A DNA stretch of 64,000 nucleotides from Calditrichia bacterium (lineage in GTDB: Bacteria > Calditrichota > Calditrichia > RBG-13-44-9 > J075): assembly GCA_020635015.1 (NCBI GenBank), contig JACKAP010000002.1, positions 124,001-188,000 on the forward strand, given 5' to 3'. The position numbers and the translations under genes are program-made. The stretch's first letter is position 1, and each line of letters begins with the position of its first letter. The notes beneath the pieces were generated by a model. That model had not been told where the DNA came from and ran no database searches. It saw only the letters and a list, made by a program, of their open reading frames with translations. Positions 56,106 to 64,000 of the stretch are shown here, one piece after another.

Positions 56106-56844
56106 ATGGAAAGCACCTTTCCGCTGCTGCCGGTAATCGTCATTCTGTTTGTATCGACCCTGACCCGCGCCCTCCTGGGATTTGGCGATGCGCTGGTGGC
56201 GATGCCCCTGCTGGCGCTGGTGATGGACATGACCGTAGCCACCCCGCTGGTGGCGCTCTTCGCACCGCTGATCTCCCTGATGATCCTGCTGCGCCACTGG
56301 CAGAAAGCCGATCTGCGCTCCGCCCTGCGCCTGATCGTAGCCACCTGGGCAGGTATTCCGCTGGGCCTCTATTTCCTGACCCATCTGCCGGAAAATTATG
56401 TCAAGAGACCCTGCTGGGCGGGATCATCCTGATGTACGGGCTTTACCACCTGATCCGGCCGCATCTCGGTGCCATATCAGCACGGCCGCTGATTGCCTGG
56501 ATAGTGGGATTTGTAGCCGGGATTCTCGGGGGGCCTACAATACCAATGGGCCGCCGGTGGTGATTTACGGGCGACTGCGCGGGTGGGCGCCGGAGGATTT
56601 CCGCGCTACCCTGCAAGGGTATTTTCTCCCTACCGGCCTGTTCATCGCTTTGGGGCATGGGGCGGCCGGACTCTGGACAGCGGAGGTGCTTCGGCTATTT
56701 CTCTACAACCTGCCCGTCGCATTGCTGGCGATTTTCCTGGGCGGGCGCATCAACCGCGCCATCCCGCCCGGCAAATTCGACCGCGCGGTGCACCTGGCTC
56801 TGGTTTTCATGGGGGCGATGCTGATCGTTAATTCGATATCCTAA
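56106..56844 (+). CDS. TSUP (TauE/SafE) family membrane permease (frameshifted)
   Basis: ATG 56106 has GAGCTC upstream. Membrane helices and family motifs are seen: VIVILFVSTLTRALLGFGDA, LVAMPLLALVMDMTVATPLV, LIVATWAGIPLGLYFLTHLP, then IILMYGLYHLIRPHLG and FVAGILGGAYNTNGPPVVIY, whose GG..NTNGPP resembles the second TSUP signature. Breaks lie near 56400 and 56535. About 247 residues result. These permeases export or import sulfite, sulfoacetate or related anions. It is divergent from the phytase-like gene, so a shared promoter region lies between them (56001-56105). Confidence 0.88.
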
Positions 56845-56868
56845 TGAATCAAAGAGAAATAAATATCA

Positions 56869-57060
56869 TAGAACGCGGATGAGGCAGATGACGCGGATTC
56901 TCGCAGATTACTGATCAAGTTAAAAGACAAATACATAATAAAACTTTGTGGCTTTTGCATTAGTTGTGCTGCCTTTGCGGTAAATATTTGATAACACTAC
57001 GCGAACATCTTAAAAAAATCTGCGGAAATCCGCGTCATCTGCCTCATCTGCGTTCTATTC
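56869..57060. repeat. Inverted repeat, GCAGATTT/GCGGATGA family
   Basis: The left arm (56869-56909: TAGAACGCGGATGAGGCAGA then TGACGCGGATT) and right arm (57017-57060) are complementary over about 38 bp with few mismatches. The interior is AT-rich and has TTTGCGGTAAATATTTG. It lies at the 3' side of ppk. Confidence 0.9.
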
Positions 57061-57066
57061 CAGTCT

Positions 57067-59192
57067 TCATGTCGCCGGGGAAATCTCAACCGGCTTGCCT
57101 TGATTTTCTGCTGCGGGCAGTGAGGCGCTTTGTTCCGACCCGGGGTCAGGATATTCTGCAAATAGCGATAGAGTGCTTCCTGAGCGCGCACCGGCTGCCG
57201 GGGGTTCTCCCGGCGGTGCTGATTGTCCAGCGCCTCGTTCAGGATGCGCGCTTTCACATTGTCTGCCCAGCAAATGTTCAGGAAATCCTTCAGCTCTTTC
57301 TGCAGGGCCGGATCATACACCGGGCAGGCCGTCTCCACTCGCTTATCGAGATTGCGCGGCATCCAGTCGGCCGAAGACAGGAAATACTTCTCCTACCCCC
57401 CGTGGCAGAACAGGAAGATCCGCGAATGCTCCAGGTAGCGGTCGATGGTGCCGGTGGCCTGAATGCGCTCGCTGATGCCCGCCAGGCCGGGCACCAGGGA
57501 AAACATCCCCGCACCATCAGACGGATCTCCACCCCCGCCTGGCTGGCCTCATAAAATTTAGCGATAACCTGCGGATCGGTGAAGTTGTTCAGCTTGGCAA
57601 TGATATACGCCGCCCCGCCCTTCGCGGCATTTTTAATCTCCGCATCGATCAATTTGAGGATCTTGCTGCGCATATTGAACGGCGCCACCAGCAGATGGCG
57701 GAATTTCGGGATGCTGAAATTGTTCTCCAGCGAATTAAACACCTCGCGCACTTCCGGGTCAGCTTGGGATCGGCGGTAAACAAGCTGTGATCGCTGTAAA
57801 GCCGGGCCGTCGATTCGTTAAAATTCCCGGTGGCGATGTTGGCATAATAGGCATTTTTTTCCTTCACCTTGCGAGTGACCAGGATCAGTTTGGCATGCAC
57901 CTTGAACTGCGCGCTGCCGTGAATCACCCGCCCCCCCCTCCTCCTGCAGCCGGTTCGACCAATAGATATTCGCCTCCTCATCGAAACGGGCCTGCAGTTC
58001 CATCGAAACCGTCACCGCCTTACCGTTCTTGGCGGCATTGATCAGAGCGTTGATCACTTTAGAATTGCTCGCCACCCGGTAAAGGGTGATCTTGATGGAG
58101 GTCACCGCCGGATCGATCGCCGCCTCACGCAGAAAATCGATCACATAGTCGAAGGTCTGGTAAGGATAATGCAGCAGCATATCCTGCTTCTGGATGATGG
58201 AAAACAAGCTCCCCTGGGAACCGATATCCTTGTGGGGCAGGGGCGGGGCCGGGGATAGAGCCAGTGCTTGGGCCCGATACGGGGAAATTTCATAAAATCT
58301 TTGAAATTATGATACCGCCCCCGGGAATAAAATTGGTTTCGGTCTTGTCCAGCTTGAGATTGCGGATCAGGTATTGCAGGTAATCATCCGGGATCTGATG
58401 GTCGCATACTAAAACGCACCGGGGTGCCGCTCTTGCGCTGTTTCAACCCCTTGGTCACTTTCAGCACCAGGCTCTCCGAAAAATCGTCGGCAATATCCAT
58501 CTCGGCATCGCGGGTCAGCTTGATGGTATAAGCTTTGAATTCATCGAATTGGAAAATATGGAACATCGCTTCCAGCCCGAAACGGATCACATCATCCAGC
58601 ATGATGATATACTTACGATCATCGCTCTGCGGCAGCACGATGAAGCGATCAAGGGTGTCGGTGGGCAGTTCGATCAGAGCGTATTTCACTTTATGCGGCT
58701 CGGCTTTGGCGGAAAGATGCACCGCCAGGTAAATTGCGTGATCCTTCAGCCGGGGAAATTTATCCATCTGGTCGATCATCAGTGGAATCAGGTTGGGTCG
58801 CACCTCCTGGCGAAAATAATTACGCACGAAACGCTGCTGCGATTCGCTGAGGCGAGTCTCGTTGACGATGAAAATTTTATGGCGCTCCAACTCCTTGCGG
58901 ATATCCTGATAAATATCGTCAAAATCCGCTCGTTGGGCCAGCACGATGCGCTGGATCTCCGCCAGCATTTCGCCGGGCTTTTCCCCGATGAGTTTCTTGC
59001 CTTTTTTGCCCACCTTCTCCACCCGTTTGAGCGTGGCGACCCGCACCCGGAAAAATTCGTCAAGATTTGAGGAAAAAATTGCCAGGAATTTCAGCCGTTC
59101 CAGCAGCGGCACCTCAGGATCGGCCGCTTCCTGAAGCAGGCGGGCGTTAAAGGATAACCAGCTGATCTCTATATTTTCGTTTTAACTTTCAT
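57067..59192 (-). CDS. ppk1: Polyphosphate kinase 1 (frameshifted)
   Basis: ATG 59192; a missing A just after the start shifts MKVK to NENIEISWLSFNARLLQEAA, the family N-terminus. LKFLAIFSSNLDEFFRVRVA and PLMIDQMDKFPRLKDHAIYL follow. The catalytic region QFKVHAKLILVTRKVKEKNA carries the autophosphorylated histidine. ANIATGNFNESTARLYSDHS is the partner motif. Breaks occur near 59180, 58400, 58320, 58235, 57935, 57755, 57505, 57395 and 57135. The native stop is taken at 57067 (PVEISPAT). About 708 residues is the usual Ppk1 size. It makes polyphosphate from ATP. The Na/Pi transporter gene lies 156 bp upstream. Confidence 0.9.
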
Positions 59193-59214
59193 GATCAATT
59201 CCGGTAGTTGTTTG

Positions 59215-59336
59215 GGTTGATAGGGATATGAGTGAATAGGTTGATGGGTTGTCGTAGGGGCGAGTCGCCACCCGCCCCTATCTTGACCCGTATTTCCCCA
59301 TTAACCCATTAACCCATTAACCCATCAACTCATTAT
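59215..59336. repeat. Inverted repeat, CCCATTAA family, with GGGGCG...CGCCCC core
   Basis: The left arm has GGGATATGAGTGAATAGGTT and GATGGGTTG. The right arm has CCCATTAACCCATTAACCC repeated, then CATCAACTCATTATC. The core TAGGGGCGAGTCGCCACCCG is an imperfect palindrome like that at 62132-62159. Confidence 0.8.
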
Positions 59337-59347
59337 CAATATCCAAT

Positions 59348-61078
59348 TTATGCATCCGATTCAAGGTGATGCCGGTCCCGATTTTGTGCGTCATGATGAT
59401 TTTCCGGGGTTTCTTCCGAAAGCTCCAGCAAAATCCGGGCGATGTTGGTGGCATGGCTGGCGATATAGCGAAACTGAGCCAGCAGTTCCTGATGATATTC
59501 GCTGCTGGCCAGGGAGTCCGGGATATCCTCCCGCAGCCGTTCATAAATGTACGCATGAACAGCGTCTCCTGCAAGCGGTATTTTTGAACTTGCGCTTCAT
59601 CTTCCGTGCTATTCTAAGATCAGATTTCAGGAATGTTTCCATGGCCCGACTGATTTGTTTCAAGGCGCTGATATGGTATGTCATGATCTCCTGCTTACCC
59701 GCTTCCGAAAAGTGATGCTCTGTTTCCAGCCATTCCAGCGCGCGAGGCTTGAGGGTTTTGCTGACAATATCGGCGATCTGCTCGAATTCGGTGACGGTGT
59801 ACATCATCCGGAAGGCTTCGTCGGCTTGCTCCTCGGGAATGCTCTGCTGACTGATCCGGGTGAGGTAAGCATTGATTTGCGCTTGCAGGAAATCGACCTG
59901 CTCCTCCCCGGCATCCAGTTCGCTCAGCACCTCCCGGTTGCGCTCGGTGAACGGCAGCAGGATCTTTTCCACCATGGTCTTGGCGATCTGCCCCATGCGC
60001 AGCACTTCCTGCCGGGCCAGGCTAAGGGCGAGGACAGGGGTGGCGAGCATGGCATTGTCGATGAAGCGGGTTTTGTAGGGGAATTCCGGCGCTTCCGGCC
60101 GCTCCGGCATCAAGCGCTCGACCAGCCGGGCCGCCGGGCCGGTAAATGGCAGCAGGATCAGCGTCAGTGCAATATTGAAGATGGTATGAGCATTGGCGAT
60201 CTGGCGCGGCACCACATCCCCGAGATAGGCGGCGCCGCTGAGCTGCAAGTCTCCCCGGGGAGACAGCCAGCGCACCAGGTCGGCAAAAACCGGGATCCAC
60301 CAGACCAGCAACAATACTCCGACCACCTTAAAAAGAATGTGGGCCACAGCGACCCGTTGCGCTTCCCTGGTGGTGCCAATTGCAGCCAGACCGGCAGTGA
60401 TACACAGTACCGATGTTCGCTCCCAGCAGCAGCGGAATACCTGCTTCCAGGGTCAGCACTCCCTGGCCGGCCAGCACGATCAGAATACCGATAAACGCGC
60501 TGCTGCTCTGGATCAGTGCAGTAAAAACCGTGCCGATCAAGATGCCCAGCAGCGGATTCTCCAGATGCACCAGTAAATTGATGAACGGATCGAAATCGCG
60601 CAGAGGCACCATGGCGTCGGACATGATCTTCATCCCGAAAAACAGTAGCCCGAACCCCAGCAGCGCCTCCCCGATGTTGCGCAGCCGGTGGGTCTTGCCC
60701 AACAGCAGTAAGCCGCTGCCGACGGCGATGACCAACAGCGCGTAATCGGTCAGCTTAAAAGCGATCAATTGGGCGGTGATGGTGGTGCCGATACCGGCCC
60801 CGAGAATGATGCCCAGGGTCTGGGCAAAGCGCAGCAGCTGCGCCTGAACAAAGCTGACCAGCATCACGGTGGTGGCACTGCTGCTCTGGATAATCGTGGT
60901 CACGAAGGCGCCCACCCCCACCGCGATAAAACGATTATGGGTGAGCCGGCTCAAGATGGTGCGCATGCGCTGGCCGGCGGTTTTTTCAAACCGTCGCTCA
61001 TCAGGCTCATGCCGTAGAGGAACAAACCCAGCCCCCGGCCAGGCTGATCACCATGAAAAATATCCCATTCCCGTTCAT
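59348..61078 (-). CDS. Na/Pi cotransporter family protein with PhoU-like domain (frameshifted)
   Basis: ATG 61078. The N-terminus (GIFFMVISLAGG; GLFLYGMSLMSDGLKK) is split by two missing bases. The transporter has the duplicated QSSSA motifs: GAFVTTIIQSSSATTVMLVS and GTVFTALIQSSSAFIGILIV. It continues with LGIILGAGIGTTITAQLIAF and IPLLLGANIGT. After a break near 60400 a further helix set and a helical PhoU-like C-terminus follow (QIAKTMVEKILLPFTERNRE; DAGEEQVDFLQAQINAYLTR). Further breaks lie near 59580 and 59530. About 577 residues, normal for NptA-type proteins. It probably takes up phosphate, feeding Ppk1. Confidence 0.9.
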
Positions 61079-61079
61079 T

Positions 61080-61148
61080 GTGTATCCGGTTCATCCGTGG
61101 CAAAACAACAATTCCGAACTCCGCATTCCGAAATCCGCAATCCAGAAC
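61080..61148. repeat. Inverse copy of the 54706-54810 repeat words
   Basis: TGTATCCGGTTCATCCGTGG (61081) and CGAACTCCGCATTCCGAAAT (61119) are the reverse complements of GCCACGGATGAACCGGATGC and ATTGCGGATTTCGG words found 6.3 kb to the left. Confidence 0.7.
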
Positions 61149-61152
61149 CGCG

Positions 61153-62037
61153 TCATCCCCGCACCCGTTCCAGGCGCTGATCCAGATCATCCCGGGTAAT
61201 GGTCTTCAGGCGGTTGAAGCTGAAATCCTCCACCGTAAAGGAAGCCACCACAGAACCGTACACGATCGCCTTGCGGAAGGCGGCGTCATCGATCTGCGCG
61301 TTGGTCGCCAGGTAGCCGAGGAAGCCTCCGGCGAAACTGTCCCCGCTCCGGTGGGATCGACCACTTTTTCTACCGGGTAAGCCGGTGCGATAAAAGCCCC
61401 TCCCGGTCGATCAGCACTGCGCCATGTTCTCCTTTTTTGACCACCACCGCCTGTGGCCCCATCTGCAGCAGTGATTCGGCAGCACGATAGAGATGTGGAA
61501 TATCAGTCAGCTCCTGCAACTCTTCATCATTCAGGATCAACACATCGATGCGGGGAATCAATTCCAACAGGGGCTGCTTCTTGCCGTGAATCCAGAAGTT
61601 CATGGTGTCGAGCAATGTCAGGCGGGGCCGTTCCATCTGTTCCAGCACCTGCAACTGCAGTTCCGGATCGATATTCGCCAGAAACACGAGCGGATCGCGG
61701 CGGTAATGTTCCGGAATTGCCGGCTTAAAATTTTCGAAGACATTCAGGTAGGTATACAGCGTATCACGCTTATTGATGTTGTCATGGTAGCGCCCACCCC
61801 AGCGGAAGGTCTCGCCCGGTTCGACGGTCAGTCCCCGGAAATCGACTCCCCGGGATTTCAGGAACTCGATCGTGTTCAGATCGAAATCCTCCCCACGACC
61901 CCCACCAGGTTCACCGGGGTAAAAATTCCGGCTGCGGCACCAAAATATAGCGCCGAGCCACCCAGAGAATTTTTGACACTGCCATGGGGTGTTTCCACAT
62001 CATCCAGGGCGACGGAGCCTACGACAAGTATTGACAT
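61153..62037 (-). CDS. PfkB family sugar kinase (frameshifted)
   Basis: ATG 62037 begins MSILVVGSVALDDVETPHGS, then SLGGSALYFGAAAGIFTPVN. After a break near 61898 come SRGVDFRGLTVEPGETFRWG, YHDNINKRDTLYTYLNVFEN and LILNDEELQELTDIPHLYRA. After a break near 61372, DPTGAGDSFAGGFLGYLATN is the PfkB signature 2 with the catalytic Asp. About 295 residues. It phosphorylates a sugar or nucleoside; the substrate is undetermined. It lies between a phosphate transporter and argS on the same strand. Confidence 0.88.
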
Positions 62038-62079
62038 GTTTAAGATCCTGCGCTTGTTGTGGTGAAGGTTGGTGAAGGT

Positions 62080-62205
62080 TGTTTGGGGTTAATGGGTTAA
62101 TGGGTTAATGGGTTGACAGGGAAATACGGAGGTAGGGTAGGGTCGCGACCCTACCCTACAGGCCCAACCCATTAACCCATCAACTCATAAACCCATCCAC
62201 CCACT
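62080..62205. repeat. Inverted repeat, CCCATTAA family, with a perfect 28-bp palindrome
   Basis: The left arm TAATGGGTTAATGGGTTAAT (62088-62116) faces CCCAACCCATTAACCCATC (62163-62182). At the centre, 62132-62159 is a perfect 28-bp palindrome of GTAGGGTAGGGTCG and its complement. It separates argS from the PfkB gene. Confidence 0.9.
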
Positions 62206-62206
62206 C

Positions 62207-63842
62207 TCACATCCGCTCCGGCGCCGCCACGCCGAGGATGCTGAACCCGTTGGCCAGCACGGTGCGGGTAGCCAGGCATAAGCCCAACCGGGCCTGAGTC
62301 AGCGGCATGTCGGTTTCGTCGATGACCCGGCAGTCGGTATAGAAGCGGTGAAAAGCGGTCGAGACGTCGGACATAAATTGGGTCAGCAGATGCGGTTCGT
62401 ACTCGCTGGCGCATTTATAGACCAGTTTGGGGAACTCCAGCAGCTTAATGATCAACCCCAGTTCGCTGCGGTGATGCAGGCGTTCGAAGCTGCTGCCGGC
62501 TTCAAAATGAACCCCGTCTTCCGCCCCTTTGCGCAGCAGACTGCAAATCCGGGCGTGGGCATATTGGTTGTAGTAGACCGGATTTTCATCCGACTGGGTT
62601 TTGGCCAGTTTCAGGTCGAAATTCAGGTGGCTCTGCATGCTGCGCATCAGGAAAAACCAGCGGGTTACATCGGGGGAAGCGTCCTCGATCAGTTCATCCA
62701 GCGTAACAAAATTGGCTTTCCGGGTCGACATCTTCACCTTCTCACTGCCTTCCATCAGGGTGACGAACTGGTGGATCAGCACCTTCACCCGCTCGGGATC
62801 ACACCCCAGCGCCTGCAGCCCGGCCAGCACATCCGGATAGGTGGCGATATGATCGGCGCCAAAAATATCGATAATCGGATCAAAGCCGCGCTCATATTTG
62901 TTCAGATGGTAGGCCATATCCGGCAGGCGGTAGGTCGGCTCACCGCTGCTTTTCACGATCACCCGGTCCTGATCCAGGCCGTAACGGGTGGCGCGGAACC
63001 ACAGAGCGCCCTCATGTTCGTAGGCGAGGTCGTCTTTTTTCAATGCGGCGATTACTGCATCAATCGCTCCGTTTTCGTAAAGATCCGATTCGTTGAAGAA
63101 CGAATCAAAATACACATTGAGGGCGGCGAGGGTCTTTTTGATGTCGGCGAAGATCGCCTGCTCGGCGGCATCTTTGAAGACGGTCAGCTCATCGCTGCCG
63201 CGCAGCGCATCCCCATGGGCCTCCCGCAGGCCGGCGGCGATATCCCGGATATAATCGCCCTGGTAATAATCTTCCGGAAAGTCGATCTTATCCCCAGCAG
63301 TTCCAGATAACGCTGCCGCACCGAATCGGCCAGCACCCGCATCTGCCGCCCGGCATTGTTAAAATAATATTCCCGGGTCACTTCGTACCCACCACTCCAG
63401 CAGATTGGCCACCGTATCCCCAGCACCGCCTGGCGCCCGTGACCCACGGTGAGCGGCCCGCCCGGGTTCGCGCTGACGAATTCCACCATCGCTTTGCGGC
63501 CTTTGCCGCTGTCGAAGCGGCCGTAATTTTCCCCTTCGGCAGGACGCGCGTCACCGTCTTCTGCAAATATGCCGGGGCAATAAAGAAATTGATAAACCCG
63601 GGACCGGCGATCTCCACTTTCTCGATGATATCACTGTCCAGCGAGAGGGCTTCCAGAATCCGGGCGGCAATTTGCCGGGGATTCTGTTTCAGGGCTTTGG
63701 TTAACAGCATCGCCAGGTTGATGCTGATATCCCCGTGCGCCTCCTGACGGGGGCGGTCAATTTGATAACTGATGTTCGGAAATTGCAGTTGCCGGCATGC
63801 CTGTTCAATTTGCTGATTCAGATACGGCTCGAGTTGTAACAT
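62207..63842 (-). CDS. argS: Arginyl-tRNA synthetase (frameshifted)
   Basis: ATG 63842 starts MLQLEPYLNQQIEQACRQLQ, the ArgS N-terminal domain (IDRPRQEAHGDISINLAMLL). After a break near 63535 the class I motif appears as VEFVSANPGGPLTVGHGRQA, with VGHG in place of HVGH. GFDPIIDIFGADHIATYPDV, KVKMSTRKANFVTLDELIED (KMSKS region) and PVYYNQYAHARICSLLRKGA follow. The C-terminal anticodon domain ends GFSILGVAAPERM. Further breaks lie near 63405 and 63295. About 546 residues, normal. It charges tRNA-Arg; it must be functional in the cell, so the indels are almost surely sequence errors. Confidence 0.95.
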
Positions 63843-64000
63843 GGTCTTCCACTTTCGTAAATTTTGCATCTGCCCATAATTTTTCCAGAGCGAAATATTC
63901 CCGCACCTCCGGCCGAAAGACATGCAGCACCACTTCGATAAAATCCATCAAAACCCAATTCAATTGACGGAATCCCTCTTTGTGCAGGGGCCGGATCTTT
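63805..64000 (-). CDS. rsfS: Ribosomal silencing factor RsfS, 5' end beyond window
   Basis: The minus-strand frame entering from the right edge reads KIRPLHKEGFRQLNWVLMDF, then IEVVLHVFRPEVREYFALEK and LWADAKFTKVED, which is the conserved C-terminal part of RsfS (WVLxD...VHVF...YxLExLWxDA). The stop codon at 63805-63807 overlaps the first 38 bp of argS, so the genes are translationally coupled. RsfS binds L14 and blocks subunit joining in nutrient limitation. It is the second ribosome-silencing gene in the window after hpf. Confidence 0.92.
   Translation of the reverse strand, partial: KIRPLHKEGFRQLNWVLMDFIEVVLHVFRPEVREYFALEKLWADAKFTKVEDHVTTRAVSESAN

Noticed and set aside
61493..62065. Plus-strand frame opposite the PfkB kinase
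   Set aside because: Antisense of the kinase, and it runs into the repeat region.
1..64000. tRNA or rRNA genes, phage genes or insertion sequences with transposase
   Set aside because: None recognised by eye on either strand; small tRNA genes cannot be fully excluded without a covariance search.

Overview
The window is about 64 kb of a Gram-negative bacterial chromosome of moderate-to-high GC. Outer-membrane proteins (an Omp85 barrel, a patatin-Omp85 fusion, an OmpA lipoprotein), many lipoproteins and strong AAGGAGG-type ribosome binding sites are present. No rRNA, tRNA, phage or plasmid genes were seen. The gene mix (secreted S9 and M28 peptidases, glutaminyl cyclase, LVIVD propeller protein, penicillin acylase, TIR-pentapeptide proteins) fits an uncultivated member of the Calditrichota/KSB1/FCB neighbourhood. 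That placement is inference; no marker gene here fixes it.

Layout. 1-8.7 kb: cell-envelope genes (DUF1566 protein, Omp85 barrel, kinase-like lipoprotein, DUF4136 lipoprotein, patatin-Omp85 fusion). 8.7-10.5 kb: a three-copy AP2-like DNA-binding protein, then a gene-poor stretch with a possible small RNA and a 61-bp tandem repeat. 10.5-24.6 kb: metabolic and secreted enzymes (saccharopine dehydrogenase-like reductase, LVIVD protein, small atypical kinase, GT2, glutaminyl cyclase, S9 peptidase, HIT, Maf, nitrilase, VanZ-LamG protein, NifX-like protein, OsmC). 25-27.6 kb: two tandem pentapeptide-TIR genes, one intact and one degraded. 28.3-38.3 kb: ComM, a broken GxxExxY gene, plsY-purC-gpsA, an esterase, a threonine ammonia-lyase, a DUF4097 protein, purM and DUF4416. 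38.4-51 kb: acyl-CoA synthetase, M28 peptidase, EVE protein, HtrA protease, OmpA lipoprotein, M23 peptidase with PEGA domain, DUF3553 protein, SpoIIE-type phosphatase, ArfB and HPF. 51.9-61.1 kb: penicillin acylase, then a phosphorus group (secreted phytase-like propeller, polyphosphate kinase, Na/Pi cotransporter with PhoU domain) together with a TSUP permease. 61.1-64 kb: PfkB kinase, argS and rsfS.

Two window-wide patterns stand out. First, many intergenic gaps hold long inverted repeats whose arms are built from short quasi-periodic words (CACAGAG, GCAGATTT, CCCATTAA, AAAGGATA, CCAATAACC, GGCGGAGG). The words recur in different combinations, as if modules were nested or recombined. A GxxExxY gene, with a D...E-x-K signature like PD-(D/E)XK nucleases, lies between two arms of one such family. 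Second, nearly every gene left of about 27 kb is intact, whereas most genes right of it carry one or more single-base indels, usually in short homopolymers and including essential genes. This is most simply a drop in consensus quality. Frameshifted genes are therefore annotated as single CDSs unless several lesions suggest real decay.
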